A stretch of 64,000 bases of DNA from Allokutzneria sp. A3M-2-11 16 (GCF_024213555.1 NZ_JANAVO010000017.1:1-64000); one strand, 5' to 3'; shown: positions 34,821 to 43,810, numbered from the stretch's first letter. Made by a program: numbers and translations. Notes: a model not told the origin generated them from the sequence alone.

Positions 34821-36761
34821 CTATCTCCGAAACATCAGCACCAGGACGCGCAGCACCAGGACGACGCTGATCAGCAGCAGGTTGTAGCCGAACAGCGCGT
34901 ACAGGCTCACCGACGACGTCACCATCGGTCCGCCCGGCGTGCCCAGCAACATCACCGCCATGATCCCCGCCGTCGCGCCGAGCACCGTGAACAGCACCTG
35001 GTGCAGGAGAGCGGTCACGTGCGAGCGGTCGCGCTCATCGGAGAACAACCGGATGTTGACCGTGAGACGGCCGTTCTCCACGGCACCGGCGATGCGCTCG
35101 ACGCGACGCGGCAGCCGCCGCAGCATCGGGAGCACGGCCGCCGCCTCCTGGATCACCGCCTCCTTCAGCGAGCCCGCGTCGAGCTGCTCGACCACGTAGC
35201 CGCGCGCGAACGACCTCGCCTCGGCGACCAGGTCGAAGCCGGGGGCGAGCTGCGCCAGCGCACCCTCCACAGTGGCCAGTGCGCGGAACACCGCGGCCAC
35301 CTCCGGCGGGATCGACAGGCGGTGATCGGTGATGATCCGGAACAGGTCGGTGAACATCCGGACGCTCCGCACCGACCCTCCGCCCAGGTGGCGGGCCATG
35401 AACTGGCCGAGCGCGCGTTCGAGCCGCTGCTCGTCGATCTCGTCCGGCCGTGGCGCGATCTCCAGCAACGCGTCCCCCGCCGCGAGCGGGTCGCCGCGGT
35501 CCATGGCCAGCAGCAGCCGCTGCAACGCCGCCCGCAGCGCCGCGTCGAGCCTGCCGACGGAGCCGAAGTCCAGCATCCCCAGGCGTCCGTCGCGCAGCAG
35601 CAGCACGTTGCCCGGATGCGGGTCCGCGTGGAAGACGCCGTCGATCATGATCTGCCGCAGCAGGCACTCCACCAGGGTTCTGGCCAGCTCCCGGCGGTCC
35701 AGCCCGGAGGCGGTGATCTCCTTCTCCGCGGCGCCGAGCTGCACGCCGTCCAGGCGCTGCATCACCAGGACGCGCTCACCGCACAACGGCTCGTGCGGCA
35801 CGGGATAGACGACAGCTCCGCCGGAGTTCGCCGCCACCGCCCCCATGTTCGCGGCCTCGATGCGGAAGTCCAGCTCCTCGCGCACCGCGTCGGCGAACCC
35901 GGACGCCAGCTCGCGCAGCCCGAGCGAACGACCCCATTTCGTGCGCAGCTCCAGGGTCCGCGCGAGCCGGTCGACGATGTCGATATCCCGTTCGACCAGG
36001 TCGCGGGTGCCCGGCCGCTGCACCTTGACCACGACCTCCTCGCCGTCGTGCAGGCGGGCCACGTGCACCTGCGCGATCGAGGCCGCCGCCAGCGGGGTGC
36101 GGTCAAAAGACGCGAAGATCTCGTCCACCGGCGCGCCGAACTCCTCGATGAGCACCGCTTCGACCTCGGCCCACGGGGCGGCCGGGACCTTGTCGCGCAG
36201 GCGGCTCAGCTCGGTGACGAACTCCTCCGGCAGCAGGTCGCGCCTGGTGGACAGGATCTGGCCGAGCTTGACGAAGGTGACCCCGCCGTCCTCCAGCGCT
36301 CCGCGCAAGGACCTCGCGAGCGTCGTCCGGCTCTGCTCGGTGCGGTCGCGGCCACGCAGGTAGGGGCCGAGGCCGTGGCGGATCGCGATACGGGTGATCT
36401 GCGAGTACCGGCGCGCGCGACGGAACCGCCCGCCCAGGCCGCGCAGCCACTCCAGCGGCGTCGGCAGCGAGCCGGTCGGCACCAGCGCTGCCGACACCGC
36501 GAGGAAGACCATGCCCGCGAGCACGGCGCAGCCCGTGGCCAGGATGAAGAACCAGAGGATGGTGTTCTGGTCGTCGCCCGGAGCCACCGCACCGCGCATG
36601 GCCTGCGCGATCGGCATCGCCAGCAGGTAGGCGAACAGTCCCGCGGCGAGCGTGCGCACCGTGCCGAAGGCGGTTCCGAGCAGGCGGCGCACGGCCGCGG
36701 CGAACAACAGCACCATGCCGAACACGGCGAGGCCGATGAAGACCTCCGCGAGCAGATCCAC
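34821..36761 (-). CDS. ABC1/UbiB-family atypical kinase
   Basis: 646 residues. Three or four N-terminal membrane helices and two at the C-terminus flank an ABC1 kinase-like domain: the Ala-rich nucleotide loop AAASIAQVHVARL, VVVKVQRPG, and HADPHPGNVLLLRDGRLGMLDFG with the catalytic Asp residues. UbiB-like proteins support quinone or isoprenoid lipid metabolism; the actinobacterial role is unclear. Divergent from the PBP-like gene. Confidence 0.9.
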   Translation of the reverse strand: MDLLAEVFIGLAVFGMVLLFAAAVRRLLGTAFGTVRTLAAGLFAYLLAMPIAQAMRGAVAPGDDQNTILWFFILATGCAVLAGMVFLAVSAALVPTGSLPTPLEWLRGLGGRFRRARRYSQITRIAIRHGLGPYLRGRDRTEQSRTTLARSLRGALEDGGVTFVKLGQILSTRRDLLPEEFVTELSRLRDKVPAAPWAEVEAVLIEEFGAPVDEIFASFDRTPLAAASIAQVHVARLHDGEEVVVKVQRPGTRDLVERDIDIVDRLARTLELRTKWGRSLGLRELASGFADAVREELDFRIEAANMGAVAANSGGAVVYPVPHEPLCGERVLVMQRLDGVQLGAAEKEITASGLDRRELARTLVECLLRQIMIDGVFHADPHPGNVLLLRDGRLGMLDFGSVGRLDAALRAALQRLLLAMDRGDPLAAGDALLEIAPRPDEIDEQRLERALGQFMARHLGGGSVRSVRMFTDLFRIITDHRLSIPPEVAAVFRALATVEGALAQLAPGFDLVAEARSFARGYVVEQLDAGSLKEAVIQEAAAVLPMLRRLPRRVERIAGAVENGRLTVNIRLFSDERDRSHVTALLHQVLFTVLGATAGIMAVMLLGTPGGPMVTSSVSLYALFGYNLLLISVVLVLRVLVLMFRR

Positions 36762-36900
36762 GGCCGAAGTCTAGGTATTCGGTCGTGTCCTGTACTCGAA
36801 TCACCCCAACGTGAAGCCCCCTGATCGGTACGGTGTGTCGGGTGCGCGTGATCTTTCCCCGGCTCGGCTCACCCGTATCGCCGACTCAAGTCATCACCCG

Positions 36901-38649
36901 ATGAGGGGAAGCGGCGCGCAACGGCCACGAATGGTGCTCGGCTGCGTGTTCCTCGTGCTGCTGTTGCTGGTGGCCGCGACGAAGCTGGTGTACGTCCAGG
37001 TCTTCCAGGCCGAGGCGCTCTCCGCCAAGGCCGCGCGGCAACGCGCGACCCCGCTGGACATCCCGGCCCAACGGGGCTCCATTGTGGACAGAGCGGGCCG
37101 CCCGCTGGCGTTCAGCGTGGACTCGCGGGTTCTCTACGTCGTCCCGCAGCGGCTGCGGGCGAACTGGCAGAAGGCCAGGGACAAGCGGCCGGACAAGACC
37201 CCGGACTTCGAGACCTTCACCGCGCAGATCGCCGACACGATCGTCCGCGCGGCCGGGGACGGCGCGAACCGGGAGCAGGTCCTGGCGAAGCTGCGCGGGG
37301 GCGGCCACCGCGAGGAGCTGGCCGAGAACATCGGCCCGGCCACCGCGTGGGAGATCACCAGCGCCTTCCCCGACATCGGCTCGGAGTACCGGGCGGCGCG
37401 GGTGTACCCGAACGGGTCGCTCGCCGCGAACGTGATCGGCACGACGGTGTGGCGCAAGGACCAGAAACCCGCGGGCACCCGCGGCGTCACCGGCCTGGAG
37501 AGCTCTCGCGACCAGGTGCTCGCCGGGCGCACCGGACGGCGGATCGTGGACACCGAGCAGGGCCGCGACGACGTGGTGATCCCCGGGACCGAGCGCGATC
37601 TCGAACCCGCGACGCCCGGCGCGAGCCTGGAGCTGACGCTCGACATCGACGTCCAGTTCCTGGCCCAGCAGCTGGTCACCGAGCACGCCAGGCGCCTGGG
37701 CGCGCACGACGCCGCCGTGCTCGTGCTGGACGCCAAGACCGCCGAGGTGCTCGCCATGGCAACCGAGCAGAAGATCAACACCGCCGTCTCCGTCCCGTTC
37801 GAACCGGGCGGGACCGCCGCGCTGATCACCGCCGCCGGAGCCGTCGAGGACGGCACCCTCGGCCGCGACCAGACGCTGACCGTCCCCGAGCGCGTCCGCG
37901 TCGACGGCGTCGAGGTGCGCGACCAGCACGGCCACGCCACCCAGGACTTCACCCTGGCCGGTGTGCTCGCGCGGTCCTCGGACGTCGGCACCGTGCAGAC
38001 AGCGCGCAAGCTCGGCGACGACCGCTTCGCCAACCTGGTCTCCCGTTTCGGCCTCGGCGTGCGCACCGAGATCGGGCTGCCCGGCGAGAGCGCGGGCCAG
38101 CTGCCGCCGCGCGAGCACTGGTCCGCTTCGACCCTGGCCCGCCTGCCGATCGGCCACGACGTGTCGGTGACGCTGCCCCAGCTCGCCGGGATGTACCAGG
38201 CGATCGCCAACGACGGCCTCCGCGTTCCGCCGCGCCTGGTCCGGGCCGAGACCAAGCAGAACGGCCACCGCGTCGAGCTGCCCGGGCCCACCGGTGTCCG
38301 GGTCGTCAGCCCGCAGACCGCCGCGACCGTGCGCGGCATGCTGCGCGCCGTGGTGCAGGACGCCCCCGGCCAGAAGGGCACCTCGCCCGTCGCCGCCCTG
38401 CCCGGCTACCAGGTGGCGGGCAAGCCCGGCACGCGCACGCAACCGAGCGGCCAGCGCGCGTGGAACTGCTTCGCCGGGATGTTCCCCGCCGAGTCCCCGC
38501 GCTTCGTGATCGCCACGATGGTCGACGCTGCCGAGACCGACGCCGCCGCCCGCCTGTTCCGCGAGGTCGCCGACTACCTCGCCCAGCGCTACCACGTGCC
38601 CATGGCCAAGGAGCGCGCTCCGGTCCAGGATCTGGTCGCGCCCCGGTAA
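36901..38649 (+). CDS. Class B penicillin-binding protein with degenerate active site (pseudo-transpeptidase)
   Basis: 582 residues: an N-terminal membrane anchor (about 11-33), PBP dimerisation domain (AQRGSIVDRAGRPLAF) and a transpeptidase fold resembling actinobacterial FtsI. All three catalytic motifs are altered. Where FtsI has EPGSxxK this has EPGGTAA (residues 301-307), losing Ser and Lys; SSN reads SSD (359-361); KTGT reads KPGT (508-511). The frame is open and well conserved elsewhere, so it is likely a non-catalytic scaffold, perhaps in division or wall synthesis. ATG 36901 is used; an in-frame GTG at 36811 would add 30 residues. A TCCATTGTGGA variant of the short palindrome lies at 37078. 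Confidence 0.85.
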   Translation: MRGSGAQRPRMVLGCVFLVLLLLVAATKLVYVQVFQAEALSAKAARQRATPLDIPAQRGSIVDRAGRPLAFSVDSRVLYVVPQRLRANWQKARDKRPDKTPDFETFTAQIADTIVRAAGDGANREQVLAKLRGGGHREELAENIGPATAWEITSAFPDIGSEYRAARVYPNGSLAANVIGTTVWRKDQKPAGTRGVTGLESSRDQVLAGRTGRRIVDTEQGRDDVVIPGTERDLEPATPGASLELTLDIDVQFLAQQLVTEHARRLGAHDAAVLVLDAKTAEVLAMATEQKINTAVSVPFEPGGTAALITAAGAVEDGTLGRDQTLTVPERVRVDGVEVRDQHGHATQDFTLAGVLARSSDVGTVQTARKLGDDRFANLVSRFGLGVRTEIGLPGESAGQLPPREHWSASTLARLPIGHDVSVTLPQLAGMYQAIANDGLRVPPRLVRAETKQNGHRVELPGPTGVRVVSPQTAATVRGMLRAVVQDAPGQKGTSPVAALPGYQVAGKPGTRTQPSGQRAWNCFAGMFPAESPRFVIATMVDAAETDAAARLFREVADYLAQRYHVPMAKERAPVQDLVAPR

Positions 38650-38691
38650 ATCCGAATGTGCGCCGCCGGGGTGGTGAGGCATCCTTGAGGC

Positions 38692-39126
38692 ATGGCTACC
38701 GATCTGACCGTCACTGCGTCGCTGGTGATCCCCGGCGTCGAGCTGGCTGAGCGGTTCTCCCGCTCGTCCGGCCCTGGCGGCCAGTCGGTCAACACCACCG
38801 ACAGCCGCGTCGAGCTGTCCTTCGACGTGGCCACGTCGTCCGCGTTCACCTCCGAGCGCCAGCGCGAGCGCGCCCTCGACCGCCTCTCCGGCCGCTTGGT
38901 CGACGGCGTGCTCACCATCGCCGCCTCCGAGCAACGCAGCCAGCTCCAGAACCGCCACGCCGCCCGTGACCGTCTCGCCTCCCTGCTCCGCGAGGCGATC
39001 GCCCCGCCTCCTCCGCCTCGCCGGGCCACGAAGCCCAGCCGTGGCGCCCGCGAACGCCGCCTCACTGCGAAGCGCCAGCGCTCCGACGTGAAGCGCGGGC
39101 GTGGCCAGGTGCGCCACACCGACTGA
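38692..39126 (+). CDS. arfB: Alternative ribosome-rescue factor ArfB (YaeJ-like)
   Basis: 144 residues. The GGQ motif reads SSGPGGQSVNTTDSRVEL; the tail is basic (KPSRGARERRLTAKRQRSDV), as required to enter the empty mRNA channel. It releases peptides from ribosomes stalled without a stop codon. The left repeat of HNH cassette 1 begins about 25 bp after its stop. Confidence 0.93.
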   Translation: MATDLTVTASLVIPGVELAERFSRSSGPGGQSVNTTDSRVELSFDVATSSAFTSERQRERALDRLSGRLVDGVLTIAASEQRSQLQNRHAARDRLASLLREAIAPPPPPRRATKPSRGARERRLTAKRQRSDVKRGRGQVRHTD

Positions 39127-39150
39127 CTCCCAGCTGTTTCCGGCTGCTTT

Positions 39151-39290
39151 CCGGCGTGGGGTCGGCTTGACCTGGGGCCCCTTGCGCGTGCCCTTGGGCC
39201 TCTCGGGGGCACGGGATGAAACCCCGGCCCTCGCGGGGGAGCGTATGGCACGCGCACCCCAGGTAAAGCCTCGGTTGCGTTGCGCCCCTT
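39151..39290 (+). repeat. Left inverted repeat of HNH cassette 1
   Basis: Contains a 107-nt palindrome, 39164-39270: GGCTTGACCTGGGG faces CCCCAGGTAAAGCC with one mismatch, and GCGCGTGCC faces GGCACGCGC. Nearly identical in inverted form to 40731-40870, and also to 62645-62750. Confidence 0.88.
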
Positions 39291-39305
39291 GCCTTCCAGC
39301 CTGCG

Positions 39306-39336
39306 CCGGGGCGTCCGTCCACTCTGGACGCCCCGG
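39306..39336 (-). terminator. Hairpin after HNH gene 1
   Basis: CCGGGGCGTCC and GGACGCCCCGG form a perfect 11-bp stem with a 9-nt loop, immediately after the HNH stop. There is no T tract. The same hairpin follows the second HNH gene. Confidence 0.6.
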
Positions 39337-39339
39337 GGT

Positions 39340-40560
39340 CTATAGCTTCAGCGGGCAGTCCACCCTGATGTTCCGCAGAGGTTCCTGGTCAGGGTCGATC
39401 CACTTCGGTGGGATGAACGCCGGTATCCCGTGGTCGAAAATGATCTCCCAGTCCTGATCATGGATCACATGGTGGTGATGCACGCACAGCAGGACGAGGT
39501 TGTCGAGATCGGTCGGGCCGCCGTCGATCCAATGCACCACATGATGAGCTTCTGTCCACGAGGGTGGCCGATCACATCCGGGGAAGGCGCATCCCTTGTC
39601 CCTCACCGCCAGTGCGCGTTTCTGGGCGAGGGAGGCCAGGCGTCGTTCGCGTCCGTAGGCGAGGGGTTCACCTTCTCCGCCGAGCACGATCGGGATGACT
39701 GCGGTGTCGCAGGCGGTCTGCCGCAGCAGGTCCGCTGACATGGGCTGGCCGGTGTGGGTTTCCCCGCAGCCGGTCCTGTGCTCCAGGTCGTCCAACCCCA
39801 TGGTGACGATCAACAGGGTACGGGGCAGTCCGGGCATGTCCTGGACCGACATCGCCATGGTCATGGCCTCGATGAAAGCATCGGCCAACCGCTGCTCAAA
39901 CCTACGGGGGTCTTTCTCGCCGTTGACGGACTTGGGTTTGGCCAACGCGGAGAGGAAGTTCCAGATCTTCTCGCCGTTGATCGGATCAATCATCGCCTTG
40001 AGATGCAGGCACCCGTCCTGGTCACGGCCCATCCGCGCTGATCGCCGGGCGAGCGCTTCTTGTTCGTCGCGGTAGACGCCGTCGGGGTCGACGTGCTGTC
40101 GCACGCGTTTGCCGACCACCATCAGATCACGCGGGTTCACCTTGCGTGCCGCCTTCGCCAGAGCCGCGTCGGCCTTGGCCGCGTACTGCTCGGGGATGCG
40201 CTTGATGGCATCGGAGATGACCAGCGCGTGTTCGCCGCTGATCGTTCCGGTGTAGACGGCTTGCCGGGTGCGGGGCAGTTTCGGTAGTTCGTGGACCAAT
40301 CGCTTGCGGCGGTTGGCTTCGGCAGGAGCGATATTCAACTCGCTGCGCAGCAGGATCGCGAGATCCTTACAGCCGCGTGAGGTGTGCAGGCCGCGTTCCT
40401 CAGCCTGGGTGGCGACATCGGTCTTCACGGCGGTGAGCAGATTACTGATCCGCTCCAACTCCTTCAGCAACGCGACATGGTCCTTCTCGGAGAGTCGGTA
40501 GGAGTCGTTGATCTCGATCTCGGTCGTCAGCATGTCTGTGATTGCCTTGGTATCCAACAT
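39340..40560 (-). CDS. DUF222 / 13E12-type HNH endonuclease (copy 1)
   Basis: 406 residues. An N-terminal helical DUF222 region (about 1-250) with LTAVKTDVATQAEERG and SGEHALVISDAIKRIPEQ leads to a C-terminal HNH nuclease: KGCAFPGCDRPPSWTEAHH, WIDGGPTDLDNLVLLCVHHH, with the Cys pair and three His. The family (REP13E12 proteins of mycobacteria) is widespread and its role is not established. It is closely similar to the second copy, especially in the last 110 residues. It starts at ATG after GGGGG and an AT-rich promoter region. Confidence 0.92.
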   Translation of the reverse strand: MLDTKAITDMLTTEIEINDSYRLSEKDHVALLKELERISNLLTAVKTDVATQAEERGLHTSRGCKDLAILLRSELNIAPAEANRRKRLVHELPKLPRTRQAVYTGTISGEHALVISDAIKRIPEQYAAKADAALAKAARKVNPRDLMVVGKRVRQHVDPDGVYRDEQEALARRSARMGRDQDGCLHLKAMIDPINGEKIWNFLSALAKPKSVNGEKDPRRFEQRLADAFIEAMTMAMSVQDMPGLPRTLLIVTMGLDDLEHRTGCGETHTGQPMSADLLRQTACDTAVIPIVLGGEGEPLAYGRERRLASLAQKRALAVRDKGCAFPGCDRPPSWTEAHHVVHWIDGGPTDLDNLVLLCVHHHHVIHDQDWEIIFDHGIPAFIPPKWIDPDQEPLRNIRVDCPLKL

Positions 40561-40577
40561 GATTCACCCCCTTCTCC

Positions 40578-40619
40578 GTGGATACCTCTATTATCTCAAG
40601 ACGCAAGATCGACATCCAA
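40578..40619 (-). promoter_or_regulatory. Promoter and conserved 5'-UTR motif of HNH gene 1
   Basis: On the minus strand TTGGAT (40614-40619) and GATAAT (40590-40595) are spaced by 18 bp. GGTATCCAC (40578-40586, minus) follows in the untranslated leader and is also present upstream of HNH gene 2. Confidence 0.6.
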
Positions 40620-40730
40620 GTACCAGTGGGTGAATCCCTGCACGCCAACGGTTCCAGCGTGTCACCGAATTCGGCATTCGGGGAGGGTCCCCCAAGTGGG
40701 CGACACCAATCGCAAGTCCCAGCGAAACAT

Positions 40731-40870
40731 AAGGGGCGCAACGGGATCGAGGCTTTACCTGGGGAGCGCGTGCCATACGCTCCCCCGCGAGGGCCGGGGT
40801 TCCATCCCGTGCCCCTGAAAGGCCCAAGGGCACGCGCAAGGGGCCCCAGGTCAAGCCGACCCCATGCTGG
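40731..40870 (-). repeat. Right inverted repeat of HNH cassette 1
   Basis: Inverted counterpart of 39151-39290. The hairpin core is 40751-40857, 107 nt like the left one, starting GGCTTTACCTGGGG and ending CCCCAGGTCAAGCC. Differences from the left copy are few substitutions. Confidence 0.88.
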
Positions 40871-40879
40871 AAGCCAAAT

Positions 40880-41580
40880 TCGCTTGGACGACAACGAAAA
40901 ACGCCACACCGCCGAGAACGACGACCTCGTCCTCAAGCTCTACCCGCCGGTGCACCGCGACGAATGCGCCCTGGAATCCGGCGTGCTGCGCGATCTGGCT
41001 CCTCATGACGCGCCTGCACGGCCGGAACCTGGGCGAGGTCTGGCCGGAGCTGACGGCATCAGAGCGCGACGAACTGGCCGACCAGCTCGGCGAGAGCCTG
41101 GCGATCCTGCACAGGACGACAGTGCCGACGCTGCCCGACGTGGACTGGGACAAGTTCGTGATCGGGCAGCGCGCGAAGCTGGTCGAGCACCATCGGAAGC
41201 GCGAACTCGACCCGGTGTGGCTGGACCAACTGGACGGCTTCCTGAACACGGTGGACCTGATCACGCCGCGCGCGCCGGTGCCGCTGCACACCGAGGTGAT
41301 GCCCGCATCTGCTTACACACAAAGGAAAACTCAGCGGGCTCTTCGACTTCGAGCCTGCGATGCGCGGCGCGCGGGAGTACGAGTTCGCGGCGACCGCCGG
41401 GTCCTGAGGAGGGTGCTGAAGGCGTACGGCTTCACCGATCTCGGGCCGGAGCTGTCCCGCCAACTGCTGGGGATGACGATCATCCACGTGTACAGCAACC
41501 TCGGCTGGTACATGCGCGAGCTGGGCGTCCCGGCCGAGAAGACCCTGGACGCCCTCGCCCGCCACTGGTTCCCGCTCTAG
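40880..41580 (+). pseudogene. Aminoglycoside phosphotransferase-family pseudogene
   Basis: Fragments of one APH-like kinase appear in all three frames: LVLKLYPPVHRDECALE near the 5' end (frame of 40578), then LLMTRLHGRNLGEVWP through LAILHRT (frame of 40864), then GKLSGLFDFEPAMRG in a third frame around 41320-41395, ending at a TGA, and finally VLRRVLKAYGF to LARHWFPL back in the 40864 frame. The 5' end and the nucleotide-binding start are missing next to the HNH cassette. At least three frame changes and a deletion mean it is dead. Its end overlaps the convergent FAD dehydrogenase by 4 bp. Confidence 0.8.
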
Positions 41581-43238
41581 GCCGTCGCCGCCGCGGCCGC
41601 TCGACCCGCCACGCGCCCGGAGAAGATGCAGCCACCGAGGAACGTGCCCTCCAGCGCGCGGTACCCGTGCATGCCGCCGCCGCCGAACCCGGCCGCCTCG
41701 CCCGCCGCGTAGACGCCCGGCAGCGGCTCGCCCGAACCCTGGAGCACGCGGGAGGACAGGTCGGTCTCCAGTCCGCCCAGGCTCTTCCGCGTGATGATCG
41801 ACAGCCGGACCGCGATCAGCGGACCGGCCTTCGGGTCGAGCAGGCGGTGCGGGGTGGCGACGCGGATCAGCTTGTCGCCCAGGTAGTTCCGGGCCCCGCG
41901 CAGCGCGGTGATCTGGAGGTCCTTGGTGAACGGGTTGCGGATCTCCCGGTCGCGGGCCCGGATCTCGCGCTCGACCTGCTCCTCGTCGAGCAGCGGCTCC
42001 GGGGTCAGCGCGTTCATCCTGGAGATCAGCGTCCTGAGGTCGTTCTCGACGATGAAGTCCACGCCGTGCTTCTTGAACGCCTCGACCGGACCGGGGGCGC
42101 CGGGCAGCGCCCTGCCGAGCACCCCGCGCACGCTGCGCCCGGTGAGGTCGGGGTTCTGCTCGGAACCCGACAGCGCGAACTCCTTCTCGATGATCTTCTG
42201 GGTGAGCACGAACCACGTGTGCTCGTGGCCGCCGCGCATGATGTGCTCCAGCGTGCCCAGGGTGTCGAAGCCGGGGAACAGCGGCACCGGCAGCCGCTTG
42301 CCGCGCGCGTCCAGCCACAGCGAGGACGGTCCGGGCAGGATGCGGATGCCGTGCATCGGCCAGATCGGGTCCCAGTTCTGGATGCCCTCGGTGTAGTGCC
42401 ACATCCGGTCGCCGTTGATGGCGTTGCCACCGGCCTTCTCGGTGATCCCGATCATCCGGCCGTCCACGTGCGCGGGCACCCCGCTGAGCATGTGCTTCGG
42501 CGGCGTGCCAAGCCTTTCCGGCCAGTTGCGGCGCACCAGGTCGTGGTTGCCGCCGATCCCGCCCGACGTCACGACCACCGCCTGCGCGGAGAACTCGAAC
42601 GGCCGCAGCTCGACCCGCGAGCTCTTCTCGCCGCGCGCCACGTCGCTGTGCTCCAGGACCTGCCCCCGCACCCCGTCCACGGCGCCCGCCGTCACGGTCA
42701 GCTCATCGACGCGATGGCGGGTCTTCAAGACCACCAGACCCTTGTCGATCGCCGCGCGCACCCGTCGCAGGAACGGCTCGACCACACCCGGCCCGGTGCC
42801 CCACGTGATGTGGAAGCGGGGCACGGAGTTGCCGTGGCCCATGGCGTCGTAGCCACCGCGCTCGGCCCAGCCGACGACCGGGAAGAACTTCATGCCCTGT
42901 GCCTTCAGCCACGCGCGTTTCTCGCCCGCGGCGAAGTCCACGTACGCCTCGGCCCAGCGGCGCGGCCAGGTGTCGCAGTCGCGGTCGAAACCCGCGGTGC
43001 CCAGCCAGTCCTGGAGGGCCAGCTCGTGGGAGTCGCGGATGCGCATCCGGCGCTGCTCCGGCGAGTCCACGAAGAACAGCCCGCCGAAGGACCAGTGCGC
43101 CTGGCCGCCGAGCGAGGCGGGCGGCTCCTGGTCGAGCAACAGCACCTTCCGCCCGGTGTCGGCCAGTTCGGCCGTGGCCACCAGCCCGGCCAGCCCCGCT
43201 CCGACGACGATCACGTCCGCGCTCGCCTCTGCCGCCAT
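41577..43238 (-). CDS. FAD-binding dehydrogenase (fumarate reductase/KstD-like)
   Basis: 553 residues. N-terminal FAD fold VIVVGAGLAGLVATAELADTG, and the C-terminal GVYAAGEAAGFGGGGMHGYRALEGTFLGGC typical of the succinate dehydrogenase/3-ketosteroid dehydrogenase flavoprotein family (Rv0785-like). Substrate unknown. ATG 43238 is used; two GTGs lie just upstream, and AAGGG precedes. Divergent from the universal stress gene. Confidence 0.86.
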   Translation of the reverse strand: MAAEASADVIVVGAGLAGLVATAELADTGRKVLLLDQEPPASLGGQAHWSFGGLFFVDSPEQRRMRIRDSHELALQDWLGTAGFDRDCDTWPRRWAEAYVDFAAGEKRAWLKAQGMKFFPVVGWAERGGYDAMGHGNSVPRFHITWGTGPGVVEPFLRRVRAAIDKGLVVLKTRHRVDELTVTAGAVDGVRGQVLEHSDVARGEKSSRVELRPFEFSAQAVVVTSGGIGGNHDLVRRNWPERLGTPPKHMLSGVPAHVDGRMIGITEKAGGNAINGDRMWHYTEGIQNWDPIWPMHGIRILPGPSSLWLDARGKRLPVPLFPGFDTLGTLEHIMRGGHEHTWFVLTQKIIEKEFALSGSEQNPDLTGRSVRGVLGRALPGAPGPVEAFKKHGVDFIVENDLRTLISRMNALTPEPLLDEEQVEREIRARDREIRNPFTKDLQITALRGARNYLGDKLIRVATPHRLLDPKAGPLIAVRLSIITRKSLGGLETDLSSRVLQGSGEPLPGVYAAGEAAGFGGGGMHGYRALEGTFLGGCIFSGRVAGRAAAAATA

Positions 43239-43330
43239 CACCACACCCTTCGATCGAGGACGAACGATTGTCCCCTGCGAGATCCACTCACGCGTGGTAG
43301 GGCTAGTGAACCGCCGAAAGGAGGCAGCAC

Positions 43331-43810
43331 ATGTCCACCTGCTCGCACCGCAACACGATCGTCGTCGGAGTCGACGGGTCGGAACCGAGCGTCCAGGCGC
43401 TGCGCTGGGGCTTCAAGGAGGCGATGCTGCGCGACGCGTCGGTGACCGCCGCGATCTTCTGGACGCCGCCGGGGATCTCACCGTCGAGCATGCCGATCCC
43501 GGTGGTCACGCCGATGGACGACGAGACCGAGGTCTACCGCGAGGTGCTGGCCGAGGCGCTGCGCCGGGCCCGCCCCGGCTACGAGAAGGTGCCGGTCCGG
43601 GAGGTGGTGGAGCCGGGTCTGGCGGGCTCGCGCCTGGTGGAGCTGGCCGAGGGCTCGGAGATGCTGATCCTGGGCAGCCACGGGCACGGGCACGTGATGA
43701 CGGCGCTGATGGGCTCGGTGAGCGCGGCGGTGATCCGCAAGGCGAACTGCCCCGTCGTGGTCATCCCGACCCGCCTGGTCGCCGAGCTGGAGCCGTCCTG
43801 CTCCCGGTAG
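43331..43810 (+). CDS. Universal stress protein (ATP-binding type)
   Basis: 159 residues, single Usp domain. IVVGVDGSEPSVQALRW at the N-terminus and the ATP-binding pattern GSHGHGHVMTALMGSVS near the C-terminus. Family members act in dormancy and redox or hypoxia stress. AAAGGAGG lies ideally before the ATG. Confidence 0.93.
   Translation: MSTCSHRNTIVVGVDGSEPSVQALRWGFKEAMLRDASVTAAIFWTPPGISPSSMPIPVVTPMDDETEVYREVLAEALRRARPGYEKVPVREVVEPGLAGSRLVELAEGSEMLILGSHGHGHVMTALMGSVSAAVIRKANCPVVVIPTRLVAELEPSCSR

Larger units (their letters stand above)
39151..40870. mobile_element. HNH cassette 1: DUF222-HNH gene between inverted hairpin repeats
   Basis: A 1.7-kb unit in which one endonuclease gene (39340-40560, minus) lies between two inverted copies of a repeat of about 140 bp. 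The outer ends match over CC-R-GC-R-TGGGGTCGGCTTGACC and the inner ends continue to GTTGCGCCCCTT, so the whole resembles a transposable unit with long terminal inverted repeats, yet no transposase is present. It separates arfB from an aminoglycoside-phosphotransferase pseudogene whose 5' end is missing. A second cassette of the same plan lies at 61175-62760. Mobility is inferred from structure. Confidence 0.7.

Noticed and set aside
35265-35275. TCCACAGTGGC as an exact TCCACWGTGGA site
   Set aside because: One mismatch; kept only as a near copy.
42719-42733. GTCTTCAAGACC as a fifth CTTCAAGTAC element
   Set aside because: It lies within the FAD dehydrogenase, lacks the GTAC and has no partner end.
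40578-43445. 955-codon open frame on the plus strand
   Set aside because: Antisense shadow of the FAD dehydrogenase; only its first part contains a real fragment, of the APH pseudogene.
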